Of a stretch of DNA of 64,000 bases, positions 8,400 to 16,284 are shown piece after piece. The translations under genes were made by a program, and so were the position numbers. Below the pieces are notes generated by a model, which was not told where the DNA came from, did not search any database, and worked only from the letters and a program-made list of their open reading frames with translations. The number at the start of each line of letters is the position of its first letter. Positions within the stretch are counted from its first letter, which is position 1. This DNA comes from Streptomyces violaceoruber (GTDB lineage: Bacteria > Actinomycetota > Actinomycetes > Streptomycetales > Streptomycetaceae), in the NCBI GenBank assembly GCA_000720805.1, contig JODI01000004.1, forward strand, positions 124,001 through 188,000. Direction: 5' to 3'.

Positions 8400-9881
8400 A
8401 TGCGACACCCCCCGCGTTCAGTACTTTTAGCCGTCACCGGCACGCTCGCGCTTGTCGGGTCCATGATGATCACGGCAGTCACGGCGTCCGGGGCCGCACC
8501 CGCCTGCACGGTGGAGTACTCCGTCACCGGCCAGTGGGACGCCGGCTTCCAGGGAGCCGTGAAGGTCACGAACAACGCCGCCGCCGTGAGCAGTTGGAGT
8601 CTCACCTTCGACCTCGGAGACGGCCAGAAGGTCAGTCAGGGCTGGAACGCCAAGTGGTCCCAGTCCGGTAGGACGGTCACCGCCGCCAACGAGAGCTACA
8701 ACGGGCAGCTGGGCACCGGCGCGAGTGTCAGCGCCGGGTTCATCGCCTACTCGACGAGCAGCACCGCCGTACCGACGTCCTTCAAGCTCAACGGCACCAC
8801 CTGCAACACCGACACCGGGCCGACGGACCCGACGGGTCCGACCGATCCGCCGGACACCGGTGACGGCACGGCACCCGCTCTGCGTGTCTCGGGCAACAAG
8901 CTCGTGGACGCCGGCGGGAACACCCGCCGACTGCTCGGCGTGAACCGCTCGGGCGGCGAGTTCATGTGCGTGCAGGGTCGCGGCATCTGGGACGGACCGG
9001 TCGACGACGCCTCCGTGAAGGCGATCGCCGACTGGAAGGCCAACACCGTCCGTATCCCCCTCAACGAGGAGTGCTGGCTGGGACTTTCCAACATCCAGGC
9101 GCAGTACGCCGGCGCCAACTACGTGGGCGCCGTCAAGGACCTGGTGGCCAAGGTGAAGGCGCACGGCATGACGCCGCTGCTCGAACTGCACTGGTCCTAC
9201 GGCCAGTACACCGGCAACTCGGCCGGCTGCTCCGACGTGCACGCCAGCTGCCAGAAGCCGATGCCCGACATGCGGTACGCGCCGTCCTTCTGGACCTCGG
9301 TGGCGAACACCTTCAAGGACGACACGACCGTCGCCTTCGACCTGTTCAACGAGCCCTACCCGGACCGCGCCACCTCCACGGTCACCCAGGCGTGGCAGTG
9401 CTGGCGGGACGGCGGCACCTGCCCCGGCATCGGGTACGAGGTCGCCGGGATGCAGGACCTCGTCGACGCTGTCCGGGGCACCGGCGCCAGGAACCTGATC
9501 CTGGCCGGCGGACTCGCCTACTCGAACGACCTCGGCCAGTGGCTCACCTACAGACCGACCGACCCGGCGGGCAATCTCGCCGCCGCCTGGCACGTGTACA
9601 ACTTCAACACCTGCTCGAACGAAAGCTGCTGGAACTCCACACTCGCCCCCGTCGCCGCCCAAGTGCCGCTGGTTGCAGGGGAGATCGGCGAGAACACCTG
9701 CTCGCACGGCTTCGTCGACCAGGTCATGAAGTGGTTCGACGACCGGGGCCTGTCCTATCTGGGCTGGACCTGGAACACCTGGGACTGCGGTTCCGGCCCG
9801 TCCCTGATCACCGGCTACGACGGCACGCCCACCGCGTACGGCGTCGGGCTGCGCGACCGTCTGCGCGCCCTGAACGGCTGA
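8400..9881 (+). CDS. Secreted endo-beta-1,4-glucanase, CBM2-GH5, with a TTA codon
   Basis: 493 aa from ATG behind AAGGAG; an upstream in-frame TTG at 8271 would destroy the signal peptide and overlap the operator. Sec signal about 1-33, CBM2 about 35-137, a linker (GPTDPTGPTDPPD), then GH5 about 160-493. Expected acid/base Glu is in FDLFNEPYPD and the nucleophile Glu in PLVAGEIGENTC; the WHVYN and GWTWNTWDCG strands of the TIM barrel are also present. Codon 10 (8427-8429) is TTA, the rare leucine codon read by the bldA tRNA, so translation is probably tied to development. A CebR-type box lies upstream and GH6 follows 190 bases on. Substrate is probably cellulose; a mannan-active GH5 cannot be excluded by eye. 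Confidence 0.93.
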   Translation: MRHPPRSVLLAVTGTLALVGSMMITAVTASGAAPACTVEYSVTGQWDAGFQGAVKVTNNAAAVSSWSLTFDLGDGQKVSQGWNAKWSQSGRTVTAANESYNGQLGTGASVSAGFIAYSTSSTAVPTSFKLNGTTCNTDTGPTDPTGPTDPPDTGDGTAPALRVSGNKLVDAGGNTRRLLGVNRSGGEFMCVQGRGIWDGPVDDASVKAIADWKANTVRIPLNEECWLGLSNIQAQYAGANYVGAVKDLVAKVKAHGMTPLLELHWSYGQYTGNSAGCSDVHASCQKPMPDMRYAPSFWTSVANTFKDDTTVAFDLFNEPYPDRATSTVTQAWQCWRDGGTCPGIGYEVAGMQDLVDAVRGTGARNLILAGGLAYSNDLGQWLTYRPTDPAGNLAAAWHVYNFNTCSNESCWNSTLAPVAAQVPLVAGEIGENTCSHGFVDQVMKWFDDRGLSYLGWTWNTWDCGSGPSLITGYDGTPTAYGVGLRDRLRALNG

Positions 9882-9935
9882 CAACTCCCGCCGACGATTC
9901 ACCCGCGACCGAGTCATCCACCCCGAGTCGACTCA

Positions 9936-10033
9936 CCGCCGACTCCATCCACCGCCGAGTCCATGCACCGCCGACTCCATCCACCGCCGAGTCCATTCAC
10001 CACTGACGCCATCCACCCCCCCGAGTCCATCCG
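9936..10033 (+). repeat. 16-bp tandem repeats in the GH5-GH6 gap
   Basis: Five 16-bp units of the form CCGCCGASTCCATSCA (S alternating C and G) plus a sixth longer, degenerate unit fill most of the 190-base gap between GH5 and GH6. No clear terminator is seen here, so GH5 and GH6 may be co-transcribed through it. Confidence 0.75.
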
Positions 10034-10071
10034 CAGTCGAGTCACCCGCAACGGAGAAGGAACCCCCACTC

Positions 10072-11799
10072 ATGAGTCGTAACAGAACCGCGATGCTCGC
10101 CGCCCTGGCGCTGGTCGCCGGGGCCTCCGGGACGGCGTTCGCCGTCGTCCCCGGAGCCGCCGGCGCTGCCGCCGTCGCCCCCTGCACCGTCGACTACAAG
10201 GTGCAGAACCAGTGGGACACCGGCTTCACCGCCAACGTCACCGTCACCAACAACAGTGCTGCCAAGTCGAGTTGGTCGGTGAAGTGGTCGTACGCCGGCA
10301 ACCAGAAGGTCACCAGCGGCTGGAACGCCAAAGTCAGCCAGAGCGGTGCCGCCGTCACCGCGGCCAACGAGAGCTACAACGGGTCGCTGGCCACCGGTGG
10401 TTCGGTGAGCTTCGGCTTCCAGGGCACCTACAGCGGCACCAACGCGATCCCGGCCACCTTCACCCTCGACGGTGTGACCTGCAACGTCGACGGCGGCGGC
10501 CCCACCGACCCCACAGACCCGACCGATCCGACGGACCCCGGGGGCGCCACCCGGGTCGACAACCCCTACAGCGGCGCCAAGGTGTACGTGAACCCCGAGT
10601 GGTCCGCGAAGGCCGCCGCGGAGCCGGGCGGCAGCCGCATCGCCAACCAGCCGACCGGCGTCTGGCTGGACCGGATCGCCGCCATCAACGGTGTCAACGG
10701 CGGGATGGGTCTGCGCGCCCACCTCGACGAGGCGCTCCGTCAGAAGGGCTCCGGCGAACTCGTCGTCCAGCTGGTCATCTACAACCTGCCCGGACGCGAC
10801 TGCGCCGCCCTCGCCTCCAACGGCGAGCTCGGCCCGACGGAAATCGACAAGTACAAGACGCAGTACATCGACCCGATCAAGGCGATCCTCGCCGACGCCA
10901 AGTACGCCTCGCTGCGGATCGTCACCACCATCGAGATCGACTCGCTGCCCAACCTCGTCACCAACACCGGCAGCCGGCCCACCGCCACCCCGCAGTGCGA
11001 CGTGATGAAGGCCAACGGCAACTACCAGAAGGGCGTCGGCTACGCCCTGAACAAGCTCGGTGACGTGCCCAACGTCTACAACTACATCGACGCCGGGCAC
11101 CACGGCTGGATCGGCTGGGACGACAACTTCGCCGCCAGCGCCACCGTCATGAAGGAGGCGGCCACCTCCGAGGGCGCCACGGTCAACGACGTCCACGGCT
11201 TCATCACCAACACGGCCAACTACAGCGCCCTGAAGGAGAACAACTTCACCATCAACGACTCGGCGGGCGGCAAGTCGGTCCGCGAGTCGAAGTGGGTCGA
11301 CTGGAACCGGTACGTCGACGAGCTGTCCTTCGCCCAGGCCTTCCGCAACCAGCTGGTCACGACCGGCTTCAACTCCGGTATCGGCATGCTGATCGACACC
11401 TCCCGCAACGGCTGGGGCGGCACCGCGCGGCCCGCCGGACCGGGCCCGACGACGGACGTCGACGCGTACGTCAACGGCGGCCGCTACGACCGCCGCATCC
11501 ACATCGGCAACTGGTGCAACCAGTCCGGCGCCGGCCTCGGCGAACGCCCGCAGGCCAGCCCCGCCGCCGGGATCGACGCGTACGTCTGGATGAAGCCCCC
11601 GGGCGAGTCCGACGGCTCCAGCAGCGCCATCCCGAACGACGAGGGCAAGGGCTTCGACCGGATGTGCGACCCGACCTACACGGGCAACCCGCGCAACGGC
11701 AACAACCTGTCCGGCGCCCTGCCGAACGCCCCGGTCTCCGGCCACTGGTTCTCGGCCCAGTTCCAGGAGCTGATGAAGAACGCCTACCCGGCGCTCTGA
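10072..11799 (+). CDS. Secreted exocellulase (cellobiohydrolase), CBM2-GH6
   Basis: 575 aa. GH6 exocellulases release cellobiose from non-reducing ends, complementing the GH48 enzyme. ATG start behind GGAGAAGGA. Signal peptide about 1-36, CBM2 about 37-137, a short (DPT)n linker, then the catalytic module about 160-575. GH6 hallmarks: VIYNLPGRDCAALAS with the catalytic Asp, IVTTIEIDSLPNLV, NYIDAGHHGWIGWDDN and VWMKPPGESDGSS with the proposed base Asp. The long loops (CDVMKANGNYQKGVGYALNKL and the FNSGIGMLIDTSRNGWGG stretch) match the tunnel-forming exo-type subgroup rather than short endo-type GH6. No CebR box lies directly upstream; expression probably comes from the GH5 promoter. Confidence 0.95.
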   Translation: MSRNRTAMLAALALVAGASGTAFAVVPGAAGAAAVAPCTVDYKVQNQWDTGFTANVTVTNNSAAKSSWSVKWSYAGNQKVTSGWNAKVSQSGAAVTAANESYNGSLATGGSVSFGFQGTYSGTNAIPATFTLDGVTCNVDGGGPTDPTDPTDPTDPGGATRVDNPYSGAKVYVNPEWSAKAAAEPGGSRIANQPTGVWLDRIAAINGVNGGMGLRAHLDEALRQKGSGELVVQLVIYNLPGRDCAALASNGELGPTEIDKYKTQYIDPIKAILADAKYASLRIVTTIEIDSLPNLVTNTGSRPTATPQCDVMKANGNYQKGVGYALNKLGDVPNVYNYIDAGHHGWIGWDDNFAASATVMKEAATSEGATVNDVHGFITNTANYSALKENNFTINDSAGGKSVRESKWVDWNRYVDELSFAQAFRNQLVTTGFNSGIGMLIDTSRNGWGGTARPAGPGPTTDVDAYVNGGRYDRRIHIGNWCNQSGAGLGERPQASPAAGIDAYVWMKPPGESDGSSSAIPNDEGKGFDRMCDPTYTGNPRNGNNLSGALPNAPVSGHWFSAQFQELMKNAYPAL

Positions 11800-11822
11800 C
11801 CGGCTGACCGTCTCCTGACGCC

Positions 11823-11862
11823 ATCCGCCGGGGCCGCCCCTCGCGGGCCGGCCCCGGCGGAT
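11823..11862 (+). terminator. Strong hairpin after GH6
   Basis: A 14-bp perfect stem (ATCCGCCGGGGCCG and its complement) starts 24 bases after the GH6 stop codon and probably ends the GH5-GH6 transcript. A second small palindrome (ATCGC-GTAT-GCGAT) abuts it. Confidence 0.8.
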
Positions 11863-11886
11863 CGCGTATGCGATCGGTGTCCTCGC

Positions 11887-11942
11887 CGTCGGTTCGTGGC
11901 CGTCGGTTCGTGGCCGTCGGTTCGTGGCCGTGGGTTCGTTGC
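11887..11942. repeat. 14-bp tandem repeat, four copies
   Basis: Three identical copies of CGTCGGTTCGTGGC followed by one copy with two changes. The array sits upstream of the methyltransferase promoter region and codes for nothing I can recognise. Confidence 0.85.
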
Positions 11943-12018
11943 CGTCCTGGCAACAACGTTGGTCCGCTCCCGGTGCGGCGGGGCACGCTGGCCGCATCGT
12001 GACGAGAGGCTGACCCCC

Positions 12019-12924
12019 ATGACGCACCAACACCACGAAGATCGGCCTCAGGGCCGCTCTCCTGGACACCACCACGACCACGCCGACATCGACTGGAACG
12101 AGATGGCTTCGGTGCTGGAGGCCCAGGCGGAGCTGTTCACGCCTCTGTACGAGCGGGCCCTGGCCTGGCTCGGGCACAAGCAGACGGCGCCCGGGCTGAT
12201 CGTGGACGCGGGCAGCGGGCCCGGTGTCGTCTCCTGTCTGTTGGCCGATGCCTTCCCCGGTGCCCGGGTCGTCGCCGTGGACGGCACGGAGCCGCTGCTG
12301 GAGCGGGCCCACGCCCGGGCCGCGAGGCTCGGCGTCGCCGACCGATTCGGCACCCTCGCCGGTGAACTGCCGGGTGTGCTCGACGACTTGGACTACCCGC
12401 CCGACCTGCTGTGGGCCAGCCGCAGTCTGCACCACCTCGGCGACCAGCGGGCCGCGCTCGCCGCCTTCGCCGCGCGGCTCGCGCCCGGCGGCACCCTCGC
12501 CCTCCTGGAGGGCGGCCTGCCCGCTCGCTTCCTCCCCCGTGACCTCGGCATCGGCCGGCCCGGGCTGCAGGCCCGGCTGGACGCGCTGGAGGAGGAGTGG
12601 TTCGCGCGGATGCGCGCGGACCTGCCCGGGGCCGTCGCCGAGACCGAGGACTGGCCGGGACTGATGGCCGCCGCGGGCCTGAGGCACACCGGCACGCGCA
12701 GCTTCCTGCTCGACCTGCCCGCGCCCACCACGGACCGGGCCCGCGACCATGTCGCCACCGTCCTCTCCCGGACGCGGGACGGCTTCGGCGACGAGCTCGA
12801 CGCCACCGACCGTGCCACCCTCGACCGGCTGCTCGACCCCGAGGACCCGGCGAGCGTGCACCGGCGGCGGGACGTCTTCGTGCTGGCGGCGCACACGGTG
12901 TACACGGCGGAGCGGACGGGCTGA
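12019..12924 (+). CDS. Class I SAM-dependent methyltransferase
   Basis: 301 aa from ATG; longer upstream frames run through the tandem repeat. The N-terminus is His-rich (MTHQHHEDRP...GHHHDHADIDW), which may bind metal or simply be flexible. The Rossmann SAM-binding motif I is VDAGSGPGVVSCLLADAFP (about 74-92), followed by acidic motif II VVAVDGTEPLL and motif SRSLHHLGDQRAALAAFAARLAPGG. This matches the Methyltransf_12/25 type of small-molecule methyltransferase. The substrate cannot be read from sequence. No operon partner: the cellulase terminator lies upstream and a dead SDR tail lies downstream. Confidence 0.85.
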   Translation: MTHQHHEDRPQGRSPGHHHDHADIDWNEMASVLEAQAELFTPLYERALAWLGHKQTAPGLIVDAGSGPGVVSCLLADAFPGARVVAVDGTEPLLERAHARAARLGVADRFGTLAGELPGVLDDLDYPPDLLWASRSLHHLGDQRAALAAFAARLAPGGTLALLEGGLPARFLPRDLGIGRPGLQARLDALEEEWFARMRADLPGAVAETEDWPGLMAAAGLRHTGTRSFLLDLPAPTTDRARDHVATVLSRTRDGFGDELDATDRATLDRLLDPEDPASVHRRRDVFVLAAHTVYTAERTG

Positions 12925-12948
12925 GGCCCGCTGCCCGCGCCCCCGGGT

Positions 12949-13083
12949 CTCCTTGCTCCGAGAGCGCTCCAACTGATGCTCACCGCCGACCAGATCGCCG
13001 ACTCCGTCGTGTGGGCGGTCGGGCAGCCCGCCGGCGTCGACGTCAACACCGTCGTCGTACGGCCGATCGGGCAGCCCAACTAG
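12949..13083 (+). pseudogene. Remnant 3' end of a short-chain dehydrogenase/reductase
   Basis: A frame ending at the TAG at 13081 encodes LTADQIADSVVWAVGQP followed by AGVDVNTVVVRPIGQPN. This is the characteristic C-terminal tail of YdfG-type SDR enzymes (L-x-P/A-DDIADAV-x-W-x-x-x-RP-x-HV-x-INEIVVRPT-x-Q). The remaining roughly 200 residues with the Rossmann fold and YxxxK are missing; the frame upstream runs into the methyltransferase stop. The remnant is about 40 residues and has no RBS. It marks a deletion at this locus. Confidence 0.75.
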
Positions 13084-13092
13084 ATTGTCCCA

Positions 13093-13142
13093 CCAGTCAG
13101 TTGCTGTTCAGGAACCGCCGGTCAGTTGTTGCTCAGGAACTG
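13093..13142. repeat. 25-bp tandem duplication overlapping the chitosanase 3' end
   Basis: Two adjacent 25-bp units (CCAGTCAGTTGCTGTTCAGG... and CCGGTCAGTTGTTGCTCAGG...) agree at 21 of 25 positions. The second contains the stop codon and last residues (FLSNN) of the chitosanase, so the 3' end was duplicated next to the SDR deletion scar. Confidence 0.7.
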
Positions 13143-13817
13143 CTGCGCCAGGCGGTCGCCCAGGGTGACCGCCGCGCTGTGGCTCTCGATCGGGGACACC
13201 TGGGAGTTCTTGAAGAGGATGTAGGTCACCCCGGATTCCGCGCCGCCGGTCTCCGGGTCCGGGTCGATACCGAGGGCCTTGGCGGTGGCGTACGAGGCCT
13301 CGCCGATGATCTTCGTGGGGCCGGTGTCTCCGACGACGGCGTACTCGACTTTGTTGTTGTAGATGACGGCGACCACGCCGCCACCCTTGATGCCGGCGCC
13401 GGAGTAGTTCCAGATGCTGCTGGAGCTGGGCACGACGACGTACGGCAGCGAGTCGGCCTTGAGCGGCTTGCCGTTGGACTGATGGAACGCCGTGTCGTCC
13501 TGGTACCAGGGGTCGGTGTTCTCGTTGCAGTTCGAGGTGCGCTGGCCGTCGCAGTCGATGTCCATGTCGGCCTTCCAGAACACCGCGCCGTTCTTTCCGC
13601 ACACGGGGATCGTGGCCGAGGTCTCGTCGTCGGTCCGGTACTTGCCGCTGGAGATCTGCGAACAGCTCGTCACCTTGGCGAGCAGGTCGGCCGCGCTGAC
13701 CGTGCCCTCCTGGGCGGACGTCGGTGTGGTGGCGCCGGTGGCCGTCGCGGGGAGCACGCCGGCGGTGAGCAGGGCGGCCGAGCAGGCCACGGAGAGGGTC
13801 AGTGTTCGCGTACGCAC
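13122..13817 (-). CDS. Secreted chitosanase, GH75
   Basis: 231 aa from GTG at 13817 with AGAAGGG eight bases upstream; longer frames lack a signal peptide at their start. Sec signal about 1-28 (ending PATATGA). The mature part carries the GH75 core: ISSGKY, IPVCGKNGAVFWKADMDIDCDGQ with the Asp cluster expected to hold a catalytic residue, DPWYQDDTAF, PYVVVPSS, VAVIYNNKVEYAVVGDTGP and IGEASYATAKALGIDPDP. GH75 enzymes endo-hydrolyse chitosan. Four cysteines are consistent with extracellular disulfides. A palindromic operator lies just upstream. The 3' end overlaps a short tandem duplication. Monocistronic. Confidence 0.92.
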   Translation of the reverse strand: MRTRTLTLSVACSAALLTAGVLPATATGATTPTSAQEGTVSAADLLAKVTSCSQISSGKYRTDDETSATIPVCGKNGAVFWKADMDIDCDGQRTSNCNENTDPWYQDDTAFHQSNGKPLKADSLPYVVVPSSSSIWNYSGAGIKGGGVVAVIYNNKVEYAVVGDTGPTKIIGEASYATAKALGIDPDPETGGAESGVTYILFKNSQVSPIESHSAAVTLGDRLAQQFLSNN

Positions 13818-13833
13818 TGTGGGGGACCCTTCT

Positions 13834-13852
13834 GTTAGGAAAGTTTCCTTAC
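13834..13852. promoter_or_regulatory. Chitosanase operator (CsnR-type palindrome)
   Basis: GTTAGGAAAGTTTCCTTAC is a 19-bp near-palindrome (8 of 9 half-site positions) 17 bases upstream of the chitosanase GTG. From memory it resembles the conserved operator upstream of actinomycete chitosanase genes bound by the ROK regulator CsnR. No search was run and csnR itself is not adjacent. Confidence 0.7.
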
Positions 13853-14024
13853 CTGGCGGAACCAAGGTGCCCCTTCGGCATGGCCGCGTCAAGCCTGTCG
13901 GCATGGGGCGCGCCGCGGCCTTGTCTCCGCGGGACGCGCCAGAGCTGTGAGTGAAGGCGCCGGAGCCCGGGTACTCGCCACCGGCGCCGTGCCGCGTCAC
14001 CGGACGGGGAGGAGGCCACGCCCA

Positions 14025-15053
14025 GTGGCACGTACCGACACCACGTCCGGTCGTCGGAGCGCCCGGCGGATTCCCGGCGGGCCGCTCGGGGGCCAGGCAG
14101 CCGGTGCCCTGGCGTTGTCCCTGTCGCCGGTCTGCATCGATCTGTCCGGCGCGGACGCGGGCACCGCATCGGTGTACCGCTGTCTGATGGCCCTGCCGCT
14201 GCTCGTCCTGCTGGCGCTGCCCGAGTACCGCCGTCAGGGCCGACCGCCCCGGCGCCAGTTGCTGTACGGCCTGGCAGGCGGGGCGCTGTTCGCCGGGGAC
14301 GCCCTGTTGTGGACGAAGTCGATCAACGAGGTGGGCGCGGGACTGTCCACAGTTCTCGTCAACGTCCAGGTGGTGCTGGTGCCGCTACTCGCCTGGGCCG
14401 TGGACCGCGAGCGCGTGCCCGGCCGTTTCCTGGCCTGGCTGCCCGTGCTGGTCGCGGGCGTCGTCCTCACCGGCGGTCTCTTCGAACGGGACGTCGGCGG
14501 CAGTGATCCGGCCGCGGGCACTGTGCACGCCGTCCTCGCCGCCCTGAGCTACTCGGGCTTCCTGTTCCTGCTGCGCCGCGGCGGCTTCCAGGGGCACGTC
14601 CGCACGACCTACACGGTGGTCATCGTCTCGGCCGCCGTCGTCTCGGCGATCGGCGGCGCCGCCTGGGGCAGCCTCGACCTCACGCCGTCCCTCGGCACAC
14701 TGGGCTGGCTGGCGCTGGTCGCGCTCAGCAGCCAGGTCGTCGGGTGGCTGCTGGTGGCTCTCAATTCGCCCCGGCTGCCCAGCCACACGGGAGCGGTCCT
14801 GCTGCTGCTCACCCCCGTGGGAGCGCTGGCGCTCGGCGCCCTGGTGCTGGGGGAGCGGCCGACGCCCGCACAGTGGGCGGGCTGCGCGCTGATCCTGGTG
14901 AGCGCCTACGCCACCACGACGCGCGACGCGCCCCGGACACCGCGTAGGAGCGGTGCGGGGCGCGTCGGCGACAGGGAGTCCGAAGAAACGGTCAGCCCAT
15001 CTCGAAGGTCGACGGGTCCGGGCCCAGGCGCCGGTCCTCGTTCAGGGCGCTGA
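14025..15053 (+). CDS. EamA/DMT-superfamily transporter
   Basis: 342 aa from GTG at 14025 behind GGGGAGGAGG; an upstream in-frame GTG at 13947 has no RBS. Ten hydrophobic segments in two homologous EamA halves are visible (for example LLVLLALP, LAGGALFAGDALLWTKSI, VVLVPLLAWAV, LAWLPVLVAGVVLTGGLF, LAALSYSGFLFLLRR, VVIVSAAVVSAIGG, LALVALSSQVVGWLLVAL, GAVLLLLTPVGALALGALVLGERPT, WAGCALILVSAYATT). The family exports amino acids or other small metabolites; the substrate is unknown. The Arg/Ser-rich tail overlaps the convergent aldo/keto reductase gene by 62 bases. Confidence 0.85.
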   Translation: MARTDTTSGRRSARRIPGGPLGGQAAGALALSLSPVCIDLSGADAGTASVYRCLMALPLLVLLALPEYRRQGRPPRRQLLYGLAGGALFAGDALLWTKSINEVGAGLSTVLVNVQVVLVPLLAWAVDRERVPGRFLAWLPVLVAGVVLTGGLFERDVGGSDPAAGTVHAVLAALSYSGFLFLLRRGGFQGHVRTTYTVVIVSAAVVSAIGGAAWGSLDLTPSLGTLGWLALVALSSQVVGWLLVALNSPRLPSHTGAVLLLLTPVGALALGALVLGERPTPAQWAGCALILVSAYATTTRDAPRTPRRSGAGRVGDRESEETVSPSRRSTGPGPGAGPRSGR

Positions 15054-15828
15054 TCGCCGCGAGGTCCTCGGTGTCCAGGCTGAAGTCGAAGACTTCGATG
15101 TTCTCCTTGATCCGGGACGGCGTCACGGACTTGGGGATCACCACGTTGCCGAGCTGAAGGTGCCAGCGCAGCACGACCTGAGCCGGGGTGCGGCCGTGCT
15201 TCCGCGCGATGGCCACGATCGCCGGGACCTCCAGGAGGCCCTTGCCCTGGCCGAGCGGAGACCAGGCCTCGGTGGCGATGCCCTGCTCAGCGTGGTACTC
15301 GCGGGCCTCGCGCTGCTGCAGATGCGGGTGCAGCTCGATCTGGTCGACGGCCGGGACGACCGACGTCTCGGCGATGAGCCGCCGAAGGTGCTCCGGCTCG
15401 AAGTTGGAGACGCCGATCGCCCGGGTCCGGCCGTCGGCGTTCAGCTTCTCGAACGCCTTGTACGTGTCGACGTACAGGTCCCGGGAGGGGGTGGGCCAGT
15501 GGATCAGGTACAGGTCCACGTACTCCAGGCCGAGCTTCTCCAGCGACGCGTCGAAGGCGCGCAGGGTGGCGTCGTACCCGTGGTCGCTGTTCCAGAGCTT
15601 GGTGGTGACGAAGATGTCCTCGCGGGGGACGCCGGAGGCGGCGATGGCCTTGCCCGTACCCTCTTCATTGCCGTAGATCGCCGCTGTGTCGATGCTGCGG
15701 TACCCGGTCTCCAACGCGGTGGCGACCGCCCGCTCCGCCTCGTCGTCGGGCACCTGCCAGACGCCGAAACCCAGCTGGGGCATCTCGACGCCGTTGTTGA
15801 GGATGATCGGGGGGACCTTGCTGCTCAC
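14992..15828 (-). CDS. Aldo/keto reductase (2,5-diketo-gluconate reductase type)
   Basis: 278 aa from GTG at 15828; an ATG at 15876 would add 16 residues without an RBS. NADPH-dependent (beta/alpha)8 reductase of the AKR5-like group. Signatures: LNNGVEMPQLGFGVWQ, GYRSIDTAAIYGNEEGTGKA with catalytic Asp and Tyr, FVTTKLWN with catalytic Lys, YLIHWPTP with His, AIGVSNFEPEHL, and IPKSVTPSRIKENIEVFDF for cofactor binding. Cytosolic. Substrates are probably keto-sugars or aldehydes but cannot be specified. Convergent with the DMT exporter, divergent from the GH105 operon. Confidence 0.93.
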   Translation of the reverse strand: MSSKVPPIILNNGVEMPQLGFGVWQVPDDEAERAVATALETGYRSIDTAAIYGNEEGTGKAIAASGVPREDIFVTTKLWNSDHGYDATLRAFDASLEKLGLEYVDLYLIHWPTPSRDLYVDTYKAFEKLNADGRTRAIGVSNFEPEHLRRLIAETSVVPAVDQIELHPHLQQREAREYHAEQGIATEAWSPLGQGKGLLEVPAIVAIARKHGRTPAQVVLRWHLQLGNVVIPKSVTPSRIKENIEVFDFSLDTEDLAAISALNEDRRLGPDPSTFEMG

Positions 15829-16284
15829 GAGCTCTTGATCCTTACGGTTGTCGTCAGATGGCACTCCCATCGTCAACGATCACGGGCCGTAATGCATTCC
15901 TGACCGCTAAATCCGCTGGAATCCGGCGGAACTGACCGGCCAGTCGGCGTCGGGAGGACCGAACCGGCCGCAGGGCGGCTGGAGTTCGAGCCGAGACCAG
16001 CCGGAGATCGACCGGAGATTGGCCGGAAACGCATCCGACGTCTTCGGTCCGGACCATTGACCGCGACGCCTTGTGCCGCAACTCTGTATGGCGCTGTCGA
16101 ACGAGTCGCTGAACGCGGTACATCCATGTGAACGTCGACCCTCACCATGCTGTCCTGGGCTTTCCCTTCCCCCCGCCTTCCGGAAAGCAGGTAGGCACCC
16201 ATGCACAACACCACGACGCCGACCGCGTAGCCGGAGGCTCCCGTTCGCCAGACATCGGATGAAAGTCCTTCGAAAGGGAGGCAC
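15829..16284. other. 456-bp intergenic region upstream of the RG-I operon
   Basis: No gene recognised. It must hold the divergent promoters of the aldo/keto reductase and the GH105 operon. Short imperfect direct repeats (CCGGAGAT-cga-CCGGAGAT-tgg-CCGGA) lie near 15999-16027. A nine-codon ATG...TAG frame at 16201-16230 is preceded by a weak RBS and could be chance. No clear operator palindrome was found. Confidence 0.5.

Noticed and set aside
10042..12972. A 976-codon open frame on the minus strand opposite the GH6 and methyltransferase genes
   Set aside because: Composition (Arg/Gly/Val-rich, no family motif) and its position opposite strongly supported genes show it is a GC-bias shadow.
16201..16230. 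A nine-codon frame (MHNTTTPTA) ahead of GH105
   Set aside because: Too short to judge; RBS weak and no attenuator-like hairpin seen.
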